A stretch of DNA of 46,777 nt. It comes from JAHEDH01 sp963745865. GTDB lineage: Bacteria; Actinomycetota; Acidimicrobiia; Spongiisociales; ZC4RG35. Below the pieces are notes generated by a model, which was not told where the DNA came from, made no database searches, and saw nothing but the letters and a program-made list of their open reading frames with translations. The stretch covers positions 1 through 46,777 of the forward strand of contig CAVUYZ010000006.1 in the NCBI GenBank assembly GCA_963745865.1. Direction: 5' to 3'. Shown one piece after another: positions 1 to 8,876 of the stretch (position 1 is its first letter; each line of letters opens with the position of its first letter). The position numbers and the translations under genes were made by a program.

Positions 1-845
1 GTCGACCGATATCGACGACGTCCCCTCGCGGGCGGCCTCGACGATGACCTCACTACTGGTGCCGAGTATTTGTTCGATTCGGCCACTTCGGCATCGGTTC
101 GGCTCGGATCGTGGTGGAAGAGCAACGCTCGCTTCGCGCCACATCGTCGAGCGAGCTCGACGGCGTATTCGGCGGCGGAGTGGCCGTAATCGGCTCGGAT
201 CGGAAGCTCGACAGCCGTGTATTGGGCATCGTGGACGACGACGTCGACGCCTGCGCACAGGTCCAACGCAGCCTGGTGATACGGGCCCAGACCGTCGGGT
301 CCGGGCCCGAGGGCTCCGGCAGGACCGTGGTCTGAGAGATAAGCGAGGCTGCCATTGCCGTCGTTGATGCGGTACCCGAACGTGCGACCGCCTTTGTGGG
401 GGATCTCGCGCGCGATGACCTCGAAGCCTTCGATCGTGTGGTGCCCTTGGTCGATCGAGTCGAACGACCACGATCCCTGCAGCTCGGTCGGGGCGATCGG
501 GAAGGCGGGAGGCGACATGAATCGGCTCAGGAGTTCGATCGCAGGTGCACCCTGTTCGGGCACGAGCAACCGGGTGCGAGCGTCAGGGCGGTCGCCGCCC
601 CGGAAGAACGGCAGCCCGTGGGTGTGGTCCCAGTGGAGGTGACCCAACAGGATCGAGCCTGCGAAGGGCTGACCATCGAGGAGCGTATCGACGTTCCGAA
701 GCCCGGTTCCCGCATCGAGGATCAGACGCGGCGCCACTTCGTCGTCGTGGGCGATGGCAATGCACGAGGTGTTGCCGCCGACCCCTACGAATTCGGAGCC
801 CGGCGCCGGGGTGGAGCCCCGGACGCCGCACAGATGGATCCTCAC
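1..845 (-). CDS. MBL-fold metal-dependent hydrolase (partial, frame break)
   Basis: Metallo-beta-lactamase-fold hydrolase running off the left edge. The GTG start at 845 overlaps the TGA of the preceding gene (GTGA), so the two are probably translationally coupled. Metal-site motifs are visible: HLHWDH at residues 69-74, LILDAGTG near 44, then LSDHGPAG, VVHDAQYT, DYGHSAAEY and LLFHHDPSRTD in the order usual for the RNase Z/PhnP-like branch. Near 75-85 the frame must change once to continue into a plausible C-terminus (IEQILGTSSEVIVEAAREG), as if one C were missing after GCC. The substrate is unknown. Being coupled to a cyclic-nucleotide-binding protein and close to a nucleotide cyclase, phosphodiesterase activity is conceivable, but that is inference only. 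Confidence 0.85.
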   Translation of the reverse strand, partial: MRIHLCGVRGSTPAPGSEFVGVGGNTSCIAIAHDDEVAPRLILDAGTGLRNVDTLLDGQPFAGSILLGHLHWDHTHGLPFFRGGDRPDARTRLLVPEQGAPAIELLSRFMSPPAFPIAPTELQGSWSFDSIDQGHHTIEGFEVIAREIPHKGGRTFGYRINDGNGSLAYLSDHGPAGALGPGPDGLGPYHQAALDLCAGVDVVVHDAQYTAVELPIRADYGHSAAEYAVELARRCGAKRALLFHHDPSRTDAEVAESNKYSAPVVRSSSRPPARGRRRYRS

Positions 846-1849
846 TGTTCCTCGCGGCGATGGCCAGTCGACAGCTCAGCCAGCTTCTCGCGATCGATCC
901 CGTCGGGTGGGACCGCAGCAACCTTGCAGTCGGTGACGGCCCGCAGCGTCGCAGTCCGAGATCCACCCTCGAGTGCCGCCCGCTCGCCGAGCACCGCACC
1001 CGGTCCGACCTCGGCGATCTGCTCGCCGTCGACCTCCACGACCAACACGCCGTTGAGCAGGAGAAACAGATCCTCGCTCGGCGATCCTTGTTCCACGAGC
1101 GTGGTCCCCTCAGCCACTCGCCGGATCTCGGGCTTGTGGTCGCCGCGGATGATGCGCTCCTGCAATTGGCGCTCGAGCAACGTCTCCACTTCGGTGACCA
1201 GCGCCGGCGAGTCCTCATCACCCCACGGGGTCCGTCGACCGAAGGACTCGTTCATCCACTTCTTGTACTCCGCAACGCTGCTCTTGGCGACGAGCGTTCC
1301 GTCGTTGAACACCCAGTGCCGGGGGAAGCCGGATGCCCCGATCAGCCCACCCGTATGGGTGCCGTCGGCGTGGATCGTCAACTCGACGGTCGTCCACACA
1401 TTCGGGGCGAAGAACTGGATGAACGGTGGGCGTGTGACCGCCCGAGGCATGGGAGCACCGGTTCTGCCGCCCGTTGTCTGGGTGAACCGGACCGCGCCAG
1501 GCGTGACGTCGGGCTCGGATCGCAGATCCGGCAAGCTCACAGCAGGGACCGTGATCGAACCCAGTCCGAGTCCCACCGTGGTTGCCCCCATCAGGCCTCC
1601 GCCGGAATAGCCGAAATCGGTGATGGCCCCGCTCTCATCGACGTCGATGTAGGCCCTCAGCTCGTTGGCAAAGCGGAAACGGTCATTCGCCCGCAGATCA
1701 TCGAGGGTGGCGTGCATGTCGTCGCCGAGGCTGTCGGGCGGCGGTTGGTCATGATGCGCCAACTTCATCAGGGTGGCGGCTTTGCCCATCCCTTCGAGCA
1801 GGTCCGACGGAATCCATGACACGGTGGCGATGGTGTGTTCGATACGCAT
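842..1849 (-). CDS. cyclic nucleotide-binding domain protein with unknown N-terminal domain
   Basis: 335-residue soluble protein. The C-terminal part (about 238-325) is a cNMP-binding (CRP/PKA-type) domain. Its phosphate-binding cassette GAVLGERAALEGGSRTATLR at 284-303 keeps the Glu (289) and Arg (298) that normally contact the ribose and cyclic phosphate, so ligand binding looks intact. Residues 1-235 match no family I recognise; they contain a Gly-rich stretch (YSGGGLMGATTVGLGLGS, 81-98) and many beta-like segments. There is no HTH, membrane segment or kinase domain. The ATG at 1849 is chosen because an AGGAGG sits just upstream. It is divergent from the REC-cyclase gene and coupled to the MBL hydrolase, suggesting a sensor or effector of the nucleotide that cyclase makes. 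Confidence 0.85.
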   Translation of the reverse strand: MRIEHTIATVSWIPSDLLEGMGKAATLMKLAHHDQPPPDSLGDDMHATLDDLRANDRFRFANELRAYIDVDESGAITDFGYSGGGLMGATTVGLGLGSITVPAVSLPDLRSEPDVTPGAVRFTQTTGGRTGAPMPRAVTRPPFIQFFAPNVWTTVELTIHADGTHTGGLIGASGFPRHWVFNDGTLVAKSSVAEYKKWMNESFGRRTPWGDEDSPALVTEVETLLERQLQERIIRGDHKPEIRRVAEGTTLVEQGSPSEDLFLLLNGVLVVEVDGEQIAEVGPGAVLGERAALEGGSRTATLRAVTDCKVAAVPPDGIDREKLAELSTGHRREEQ

Positions 1850-1925
1850 TGTTGGCCTCCTGGTTCGGGTTCCAGTGTGCGTCATCATTCGACTCCGAGC
1901 CAGGGTGATTTCCCTTTGAAATGTG

Positions 1926-1937
1926 GGTGCTGGCACC
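1926..1937. promoter_or_regulatory. GGTGC-TG-GCACC dyad in the divergent CNB/cyclase promoter region
   Basis: A perfect 5-bp dyad (GGTGCTGGCACC) lies in the 174-bp gap between the divergent cyclic-nucleotide-binding and REC-cyclase genes. Eleven of its bases recur upstream of the receiver-only gene at 8007-8017, and a related dyad (CGGTGC-C-GCACCG) lies upstream of the REC-LuxR gene at 42230-42242. It could be an operator for one of the LuxR-type regulators encoded here. No convincing -35/-10 pair was recognised in this gap. Confidence 0.4.
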
Positions 1938-2023
1938 ACCCTAGGATTGGGCGTCCACACGCTGGGCATCCCGGTCACGATTTGCCATGCTGGTGACACG
2001 TCTGACTCGTCCAAGGGGCCGCC

Positions 2024-3328
2024 ATGCCGATAACCGTGTTCCTCGCCGACGACAACCTCATTGTTCGGGAGGGTGTCAAAGCGCTCCTCGAGCTCGAGGA
2101 TGACTTCGAGGTCGTCGGTCAGGGTGCCGATTACGACGAGCTGGTCGGGGGCGCCGAGGCTACCCAAGCCCAGGTGATCGTCACCGACATTCGCATGCCG
2201 CCCAACTTTTCACGCGAGGGGATCGAGGCGGCCAAGGAGGTCCGGAAACGGCACCCGGGCACCGGAGTCGTGATTCTGTCCCAGTACGACGATCCCGACT
2301 ACGCCGTGTCCTTGTTGTCCGAAGGCGCAGCCGGGTACGCGTATCTCCTGAAGGATCGTGTGGGAGAAGGTGACCAGCTGGCGAGGGCCGTGCGCGAGGT
2401 GGCCGCTGGCGGGTCATTGCTCGATTCGAAGATCGTCGAAGGACTGGTGAACCCGGTACTCGTCGATGGGGCGCTCTCGAACCGTGAAGAGGAGCTGCTT
2501 CGCCTGGTGGCCGAGGGACGGTCGGTGAAGGCGATCGCTGCGAGTCTCGACACCACGGCCTCCGATGCAAATGCTGCCATCGAGTCGCTGTTCAGCAAGC
2601 TCGCCGAAGGATTGGCCGCGGGGCGCTCGGACAGCCTCGACCGGCTCAAGATGCTGCAACAGGCCATCGTCGATGGCAAAGAGCAGGGTGAGGCGCTCGG
2701 TCGGCTCCTGCCCGGTGGTGTGGCGGCTCAGATCATCCGTGAAGGGCGGCGGCCTGGGGAGACGGAGGAACTGACGGTGACGGTTTTGATGTCCGACATC
2801 CGCGGCTACACCACTATCGCCGAACACGCCGAGCCGAGCGTGTTGGCCGGCCAGCTCCACCAGCATCGGGCCGCCATGAACCGCGCCATCATCGGCGAGT
2901 CCGGAACGGTGATGCAGTTCGTCGGTGACGCGGTCATGGCGGTGTTCGGAGCGCCGGTACCCCAGGCCGACCACGCCGAGCGGGCGGTGGCGGCCGCCAT
3001 GGCCATGCATGCGGCTCAGTCCGAGCTGAATGCACAGTGGGAACCAGATGGACTCCGACCGTTTGGCCTCGGCATCGGGGTGTCCACCGGCCTGGTGGCG
3101 GCGGCGCTTCTCGGCTCCGAGGAGCGGCTCGAGTATTCGGTGGTGGGTGACACGGTGAACCTCACCCAACGCCTCCAGCAATGGGCCGAGCCCGGTGAGA
3201 CGGTTCTGAGTGAGCCGACATGGAGCGCCATCGAGAACACGCCCGACGCGGACCCGCTCGAACCGGCGATGGTCAAGGGCCGCGATACGCCAGTGGGCGC
3301 ATATCGATTCCCGCCGAGGCAGAAATGA
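2024..3328 (+). CDS. response regulator: REC, degenerate LuxR-like segment, class III nucleotide cyclase
   Basis: 434 residues. The N-terminal receiver has acidic pocket D9/D10, phospho-acceptor D55 in VIVTDIRMPP and K110. Residues about 151-195 align with the LuxR HTH of the two REC-LuxR proteins in this window (LSNREEELL... against LTPRESEVM...) but have lost the recognition-helix pattern (SVEKHINxIFTKL became a DANAAIESLFSKL type). The class III adenylate/guanylate cyclase catalytic domain spans about 245-430: metal ligands D258 (MSDIRGYT) and D302 (FVGDAVMAVFG), D376 in VVGDTVN, transition-state N379 and R383. Gln298 stands where many adenylate cyclases carry the adenine-selecting Lys, so the base is uncertain. 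It is probably co-transcribed with the kinases downstream (88-bp gap) and phosphorylated by them, giving kinase-controlled cyclic-nucleotide synthesis. Confidence 0.92.
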   Translation: MPITVFLADDNLIVREGVKALLELEDDFEVVGQGADYDELVGGAEATQAQVIVTDIRMPPNFSREGIEAAKEVRKRHPGTGVVILSQYDDPDYAVSLLSEGAAGYAYLLKDRVGEGDQLARAVREVAAGGSLLDSKIVEGLVNPVLVDGALSNREEELLRLVAEGRSVKAIAASLDTTASDANAAIESLFSKLAEGLAAGRSDSLDRLKMLQQAIVDGKEQGEALGRLLPGGVAAQIIREGRRPGETEELTVTVLMSDIRGYTTIAEHAEPSVLAGQLHQHRAAMNRAIIGESGTVMQFVGDAVMAVFGAPVPQADHAERAVAAAMAMHAAQSELNAQWEPDGLRPFGLGIGVSTGLVAAALLGSEERLEYSVVGDTVNLTQRLQQWAEPGETVLSEPTWSAIENTPDADPLEPAMVKGRDTPVGAYRFPPRQK

Positions 3329-3416
3329 CCCTGACCGATGGCTGTTGGCATGGCATCAGGAAGGTCGTGTCGACGGCGGTGGTGATGGCGTTTGACGATA
3401 TCCATGTGGAGCCGAC

Positions 3417-5503
3417 ATGAACGACCTCCTCGATGGTCGGGCGTGGCCAAGACGCCTCCTGGTCGCGGGCGTCGCCATTTACCTCGTATCGGTCGCCGTC
3501 GTTGTTGGGGTGCAGTGGCGGAGTTACGAGATCTTCACGCTGATCGCCTTCGGAGCGTACGTCCTGGTTGGCGGCCTGATCGTGATGCGGCGTGACAACA
3601 ACCTTGGGCTCATGCTGGTGGCGTACGGCTCGATCTGGGCCATGGTGTCGAGTTTGGGTGTCACTGCGGAGGCCCTCGACGAATCGGGACGCACTGGTGC
3701 CGCGAGTTGGGTGTCGCTCGGTGCCATGGTCGCCTCGGTCTCGACGATCTGGCTGCTCGCTGCCATGTGGCTCGTCTTCCCCGATGGGCGGACGAGTACG
3801 GTGGGCGATCGGAGGCTGCTGTGGGGAAGCGGCGCGCTCGCCGCCGTCGCGACGGTCATGGCATCTTCTCCACACCGCAGATCCTCCCGGAGACCAAGGC
3901 GTTCCCGCACCCCTTTGTCGCAGACGAACTCGCGCGCACCCTCTACAACATCACGCAGGTCGTGACCGTCCTCTTCTTCTTCTTCACGTATGTCACTGCC
4001 GGGAAGCTGATCTTCAGAATGCGGCATGGTGACTCGATCGAACGTCGGCAGGTCGGTTGGATAGCGGCGTCGGTGATCGCCAACATCACGATTCTGATCG
4101 GCAATGTGAGCTTGGCTCCGCTCGGCACGGAAGATCGCGCGTTCCTGATGATCGACGCCGTGGGACTGGTGCTCATACCCCTTGGGATCGGGGTGGCGAT
4201 CTTCAGGTACCGGCTCTACGACCTTGACCTGATCGTCTCCAAATCGGTCACCTACCTCGGATTGGCGGCGACGATCGCACTGCTCTATGCGGCAGTGGTC
4301 GTCGGTCCTCTCCTCATCATCGGAGCACCCGACGAAGCCGGCCCGGGCCTCCTGCTCCCGATCGTGGCGACTGCAGTGGTGGCGGTCGTCTTCGAGCCGA
4401 TCCGGTCTCGGCTGCAGCGGTGGGCGAATCGACTCGTGTATGGACATCGCGCGAGCCCGTACGAGGTGTTGTCGAGTGTCACAGCGCAACTGTCGGATAC
4501 CTCTGTCGAGAACGGTGTGGATGGTCTCGCCAGGCTGCTGGTCGAAGGGACCGGAGCGGAGCGTTCGATCGTGTGGTTCAGGAGTGGTGGCGCACTCCGA
4601 CCCGAGGGTGTGTTCCCGCCTCAGTCGGCAGGTTCGATGGAGTCGGTACCGATTGGTGGTTTGGTCGACGACGAGTTCACGGAGTCTCGTTCGGTCTCGC
4701 ATCGCGGAGAGTTGTTCGGAGCGGTGAGCATCACGAAGTCCCGAAACGATCCGATCACACCTGGCGACAGCGAGCTGTTGTCAGACGTTGCGGCGGGTGC
4801 GGGGTTGTTGTTGCGGAACATCGGCTTGAATCGCGAGTTGGAGATGCGGGCGGATGAGGTGCGGGCGTCACGGCGGCGTTTGATTTCGGCGCAGGATGCT
4901 GAGCGTCATCGCCTGGAGCGCGATCTGCACGACGGTGCGCAGCAGCAAGTGGTGGCGTTGAAGGTGAAATTGGGTATAGCGAAGACGATTGCCGGGCGCG
5001 AGGGTGCTGACGAGATCGTTGGCCGGGTGGCTGCCTTGGCTGATGAGACCCAGCAGGCGGTGGATTCGTTGCGGGCGGTGGCGCATGGGATCTATCCACC
5101 GTTGTTGGAGTCGGACGGGTTGGAGGCGGCGCTTCGCGCCGCCGAACGCTCGTCGTCGATACCACTCGCGGTTGATGCTTCCGGGCTCACCCGGTATGCC
5201 CGTCCGATCGAAGAAACCGTCTACTTCTCCGTGCTGGAAACCGTCGAACGGGCCCGAATGGCCGGGGCAACGAACGTAGCTGCCCGACTCGGTGTGCTCG
5301 ACGACGAGTTGGTGATGAGTGTCGGTCTGGATCGGGTGACGGACATCGACGTCACCGACGTCGCCGACCGAGTCGATGCGGCCGGTGGGACGCTCACCAT
5401 CGATCGAGTCGACGGCGGGACCGCACTCATGGCCCGATTCCCCATGTCCGCTGCGACCGCCGTGGCGCCATCGCCTTCGAATCTCATATCGGAGCCCTCG
5501 TGA
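3417..5503 (+). CDS. membrane sensor histidine kinase with His but degenerate ATP-binding domain (HKa; frame break)
   Basis: About 695 residues after one frame correction near 3850-3870 (between ...AVATVM and STPQILPETKAFPHPF). Layout: several N-terminal membrane helices; the family hallmark FRYRLYDLDLIVSKSV; two more helices; WANRLVYGHRASPYEVL; a GAF-like domain; and a HisKA_3 helix with ERHRLERDLHDGAQQQ, whose His codon is at 4928-4930. The expected HATPase_c region starts normally (EETVYFSVLE) but the N-box Asn is gone (TVERARMAGA), the DxGxG G1 motif is replaced by LDRVTDIDV and the GxGL G2 motif is missing. It should therefore be phosphorylatable but unable to bind ATP. Its stop overlaps the start of the next kinase (GTGA). 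Confidence 0.9.
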
Positions 5504-7570
5504 CTGCCACCATCACGCGAAGAGGGAAATTCCAACTGCTGGTCGCGGTGGCCGTGTATCTCGCCGCAGCCGGGACAATCGTTCTCTTGGGCGTCGCCAC
5601 TCGATCTGGGACAGGCCGTCGCCAACGGCGCATTCATGGCGATCGGAGCGCTCATCGTCGTGCGCAAGCCCGGCAACGTCGTTGGTTTGCTGCTCGTGGC
5701 GTTCGGGGTGCTGTGGAATTCGATCCACGCTGCCGATGTGACGGCAGCCTGGTACGCGGAGACGGGTGACGTCGAAGTCGCCAGTTGGATCACATTCGTG
5801 TTCAGCCCGCTCGTCCCGTTCGGTATTTGGATCCAGATACCGATGATCCTCCTCTTTCCCCACGGTCGGGTTGAATCGGCCTGGGACCGCAGGTTCCTCT
5901 GGGGCACCGGGCTCTACACGTCGCTGGCGGCGCTGTTCTCATTGTTTGCGCGGAACGTCTCGCTTACGGATCCAACGGAAATGGGCTATCCCCATCCGTT
6001 TCTCGACGCCGAGTTCGCCGACGCGTTGGGGAGCGTCCTGGAACCGTTGACGGTTTTGCCTCTCTTTCTGGCCTTCCTCGTAGCAGCGATCCGATTGATC
6101 ATGAGAGGTCGCCGAAGTGACGGCGTCGAGCGACGACAGATCGGATGGGTTGGATTCGCATTCGGTGTGTACTTCGTGCTCGGCATCTCCAACGGCATCT
6201 TCGACCCGCTCGGAGCGTACGAGGGCGGCTTTTCCTTCTTCGACGCAGTGGTGGTGCTGGTGGTCCCGATTGCGATTGCGATTGCGATCTTCCGTTATCG
6301 GTTGTACGAGATCGATCGCATTCTCTCCCGGTCGGTGACGTTCGGCGGGTTGGCGGTGTTCATCGCCGGGGTGTATGTCGCTGTGGTCGTTGGACTCGGC
6401 CAGTTGTTCGGTGGGGATGCTGGGTTCGGGTTGTCGGTGGTGGCGACGGTGATGGTCGCTTTGGCGTTTCAGCCGGTACGGCGGCGGGTGGAGCAATGGG
6501 CGAATCGTTTGGTGTACGGGGAGCGGGCGACACCTCATGAAGTGTTGGTGCGGTTCTCGCATCGGTCGTCTGAGTTGTCCGACGAGGAGTTGATGGATCG
6601 GATTCCCCGTCTGATCGTGGATGGGACGGGAGCGACATCGGCGGCATTGTGGACGAGGTCGGAAGATGGATTCCGGACGGGGTCGTCATGGCCGGCTGGC
6701 GTTGCCCCTCGGGCGCTCGATGGCAGTGGTGCTTTCGACGATCCGGTGGCGGACTTCTCGGTGCCGGTGTTTCACGACGGTGAGTTGCTGGGAGGGTTGT
6801 CGTTGGTGAAGGCGGAGGGTGAGTCGGTGACTCCTACCGAACAGGCGTTGCTGGCTGATTTGGCGTCGGGTTTGGGATTGGCGTTGCGAAACGCACAGCT
6901 CACCGGTCAGTTGCGTCGCCAGGTCGCGGAGTTGGAGTCGTCGCGGGAGCGGGTGCTGGCGGCGGCTGATGCAGCCCGCCGGGAGTTGGAGAACACGCTC
7001 GACAGTGGGCCGCAGCAACAGTTGGTGGCGTTGAAAGTGAAGCTGGGTCCCACTCGGAAGCGGGCGGAGCAGTTGGGGGCGGTGAAGGCTGCTGGCTTGT
7101 TGGCTCAGTTGGAACAGCAGGCTGGTGAGGCCATCAGATCAGTACGTGAATTTGCGGGGGGAATCTATCCGCCATTGTTGGAGGCTGAGGGTCTCGTGGT
7201 GGCGATCGGCCAGCAGGCACGTGCTATGGCGGTTCCCGTTTCGGTAGTCGGGGGAGGGGTGGGCCGATTCTCCCGGGAGGTAGAGGCCGCGGTGTATTTC
7301 TCGGTCCTGGAGGCGATGCAGAACACCGCCAAGTATGCCAACGCCCCTTCGGTCACGGTCACGCTCGCTGTCGCCGCCGGGATGCTCACGTTCGAGGTTG
7401 TCGACGACGGCGACGGATTCGACGCGGCCACGGTGACACGCGGCGCTGGGCTGAACGGGATCGCCGACCGACTCGACACCGTCGGCGGCTCCATTCACAT
7501 CGAATCCGTGCCTGGAGCCGGCACGACCATCACCGGATCGATCCCCGTCCTCGAATCGATAGAGGTCTAG
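5500..7570 (+). CDS. membrane sensor kinase with intact ATPase but no phospho-accepting His (HKb; frame break)
   Basis: About 690 residues. The GTG start at 5500 overlaps the previous stop. One frame change near 5588-5595 joins the N-terminal helix (KFQLLVAVAVYLAAAGTIVLL) to SPLDLGQAVANGAFMAIGAL. Architecture matches the upstream kinase: membrane helices, FRYRLYEIDRILSRSV, WANRLVYGERATPHEVL, GAF-like domain, DHp, HATPase. In the DHp helix the His-Asp pair is replaced: LENTLDSGPQQQ, with Asp codon GAC at 7001-7003 where the His codon should be. The ATPase is intact: N-box EAMQNTAKYA, G1 VVDDGDGFD, G2 GAGLNGIADRL. This is the mirror image of the upstream gene's losses and suggests a heterodimer phosphorylating in trans. 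Its stop overlaps the stop of the convergent receiver-only gene by 3 bp. Confidence 0.9.
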
Positions 7571-7947
7571 GCCAAATCGGCGACGGCTGCGGCCCACGTC
7601 TCCTCGAGCGCGTCCATGCTGAACTCCGACTTGGGGAGGAACCGAACGGCGCCGGCGGCGAGTGCTGGCTGTTCGTAGCTGCCGGACTCGTGCGTCGACA
7701 TCACCAGCACACGAGGAGGTACGGCGAGCGCCATGATCCTGCGGGTGGCCTCGATGCCGTCGATGCCCGGCATCTGCACGTCCATGAGGACCAGATCGGG
7801 CTGCACATCAGCCGCTCGATCGACCGCCTGCTCGCCGTTCTCGGCCTCGCCGACGACCTCGAAACCGTCGGTCATCTCGACCACCATGCGGGCAGCCTCA
7901 CGGAAGGGCTGCTGGTCGTCGACGATCAGAACACGGACTGATTCCAT
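7567..7947 (-). CDS. single-domain (receiver-only) response regulator
   Basis: 126-residue CheY-like receiver without output domain. Acidic pair D10/D11, phospho-acceptor D56 in LVLMDVQMPG, conserved Ser/Thr in VLVMSTHE and K106 in RFLPKSEF. Length and sequence pair it with the 126-residue receiver at 43003-43383. The ATG at 7947 begins MESVRVLIVDD. Convergent with the His-less kinase, stops overlapping by 3 bp, and 73 bp downstream of the REC-LuxR gene on the same strand. Without an effector domain it may be a phosphate sink, a shuttle, or a partner that regulates the kinase pair. Confidence 0.92.
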   Translation of the reverse strand: MESVRVLIVDDQQPFREAARMVVEMTDGFEVVGEAENGEQAVDRAADVQPDLVLMDVQMPGIDGIEATRRIMALAVPPRVLVMSTHESGSYEQPALAAGAVRFLPKSEFSMDALEETWAAAVADLA

Positions 7948-8006
7948 GCGTTCATCTTGGCACAGCATCCCGTGTCTGCCCACCTCGTTGTCCCGCCGAT
8001 GATGGT

Positions 8007-8017
8007 GGTGCTGGCAC
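8007..8017. promoter_or_regulatory. GGTGCTGGCAC motif upstream of receiver-only gene
   Basis: Eleven bases identical to the dyad in the cyclase promoter region at 1926-1936, located in the 73-bp gap between the REC-LuxR stop and the receiver-only start. Candidate shared regulatory site; there is no experimental or consensus support. Confidence 0.3.
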
Positions 8018-8020
8018 GGG

Positions 8021-8689
8021 CTATTCCGCGACGATGCCCAGGTAGATGAGCACCGCCCGCACTCGACGGTTGAGGTCGTCGGTGGGAGGGAGGTCGAGTT
8101 TCGTGAAGATGGCGTTGATGTGCTTCTCGACCGAGCGAGCCGAGATGAAGAGCGCCTCGCCGATGGCAGCGTTGCTCCCGCCATTCGACATCTCGGCCAG
8201 AACCTCCCGCTCCCGTCCGGTGAGACGGTCGAGTACCGACGACGCCTTGCCGGTCTTGGACTCGATCAGTGCATCCATCACTCGCGGATCGACCACCGAG
8301 CCGCCCTCTGCCACCCGCCGAATTGCCGCGCCCAATTCGTCGAGGTCTGCTACCCGTTCCTTGAGCAGATACGCCCGACCTTCAGACCCCTGTTCGAAGA
8401 GATTCATCGCGTAGCCGGGCTCTGCGTACTGGCTGAGCACCACGACACCGATGTCGGGGAAGCTCGCCCGGATCTGGTTGGCGGCCCTGATTCCCTCATC
8501 GGTCTGCGTCGGTGGCATGCGGATGTCCGTGATGACCACGTCGGGCCGGTAATCGTCTACCGCAGCGAGCAGCTCGTCGAAGGACTCACATTCCTCGAGC
8601 AGCTCGAGCTCTTCGTCAAGCGCCAGCAACGCACTGATGCCTTCACGCATCAGGAAGCTGTCCTCCGCAAGAACGATTCGTAGTGTCAC
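8021..8689 (-). CDS. NarL/FixJ-type response regulator (REC-LuxR)
   Basis: 222 residues. Receiver with D10, phospho-acceptor D55 in VVITDIRMPP and K110; then a LuxR-type HTH at about 155-215 (LTGREREVLAEMSNGG, RSVEKHINAIFTKLDL). It binds DNA when phosphorylated, most likely by the adjacent kinase pair. The GTG start at 8689 gives VTLRIVLAEDSF, matching the N-terminus of the homologue at 42263; the upstream extension has no receiver character. No strong Shine-Dalgarno is visible. The receiver is also close to that of the REC-cyclase at 2024, indicating one paralogous set. Confidence 0.92.
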   Translation of the reverse strand: MTLRIVLAEDSFLMREGISALLALDEELELLEECESFDELLAAVDDYRPDVVITDIRMPPTQTDEGIRAANQIRASFPDIGVVVLSQYAEPGYAMNLFEQGSEGRAYLLKERVADLDELGAAIRRVAEGGSVVDPRVMDALIESKTGKASSVLDRLTGREREVLAEMSNGGSNAAIGEALFISARSVEKHINAIFTKLDLPPTDDLNRRVRAVLIYLGIVAE

Positions 8690-8876
8690 CGCCGGATCGT
8701 AACCCGATGTGGGCTGCGGGTAGGTGCGACGGAGAAGGCTGGTGTGCCGAGTGCGAATTGCGACTCTGACGCGACCCAGTGGCCCCATGGACGTCGACTC
8801 GCTCCGGGTTCGACGAGTCCCGATTGATCGCGGACTACGAGGGTGGGAGGGCCACCGATGGCGGTGTGCTGTGCTG

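Noticed and set aside
396..1610. Long open frame on the + strand across the CNB/MBL region
   Set aside because: Antisense shadow of the two leftward genes. Its protein is Arg/Ser/Pro-rich and has no domain, while the opposite strand carries clear cNMP-binding and MBL motifs.
4853..5440. Loss of HKa ATPase motifs caused by a frameshift
   Set aside because: The frame continues without a break from the DHp helix to the stop. Flanking family residues (ETVYFSVLE before, and ADRV, GGTLTIDRV, GTALMARFP after) stay in the same frame, so the missing motifs are true replacements.
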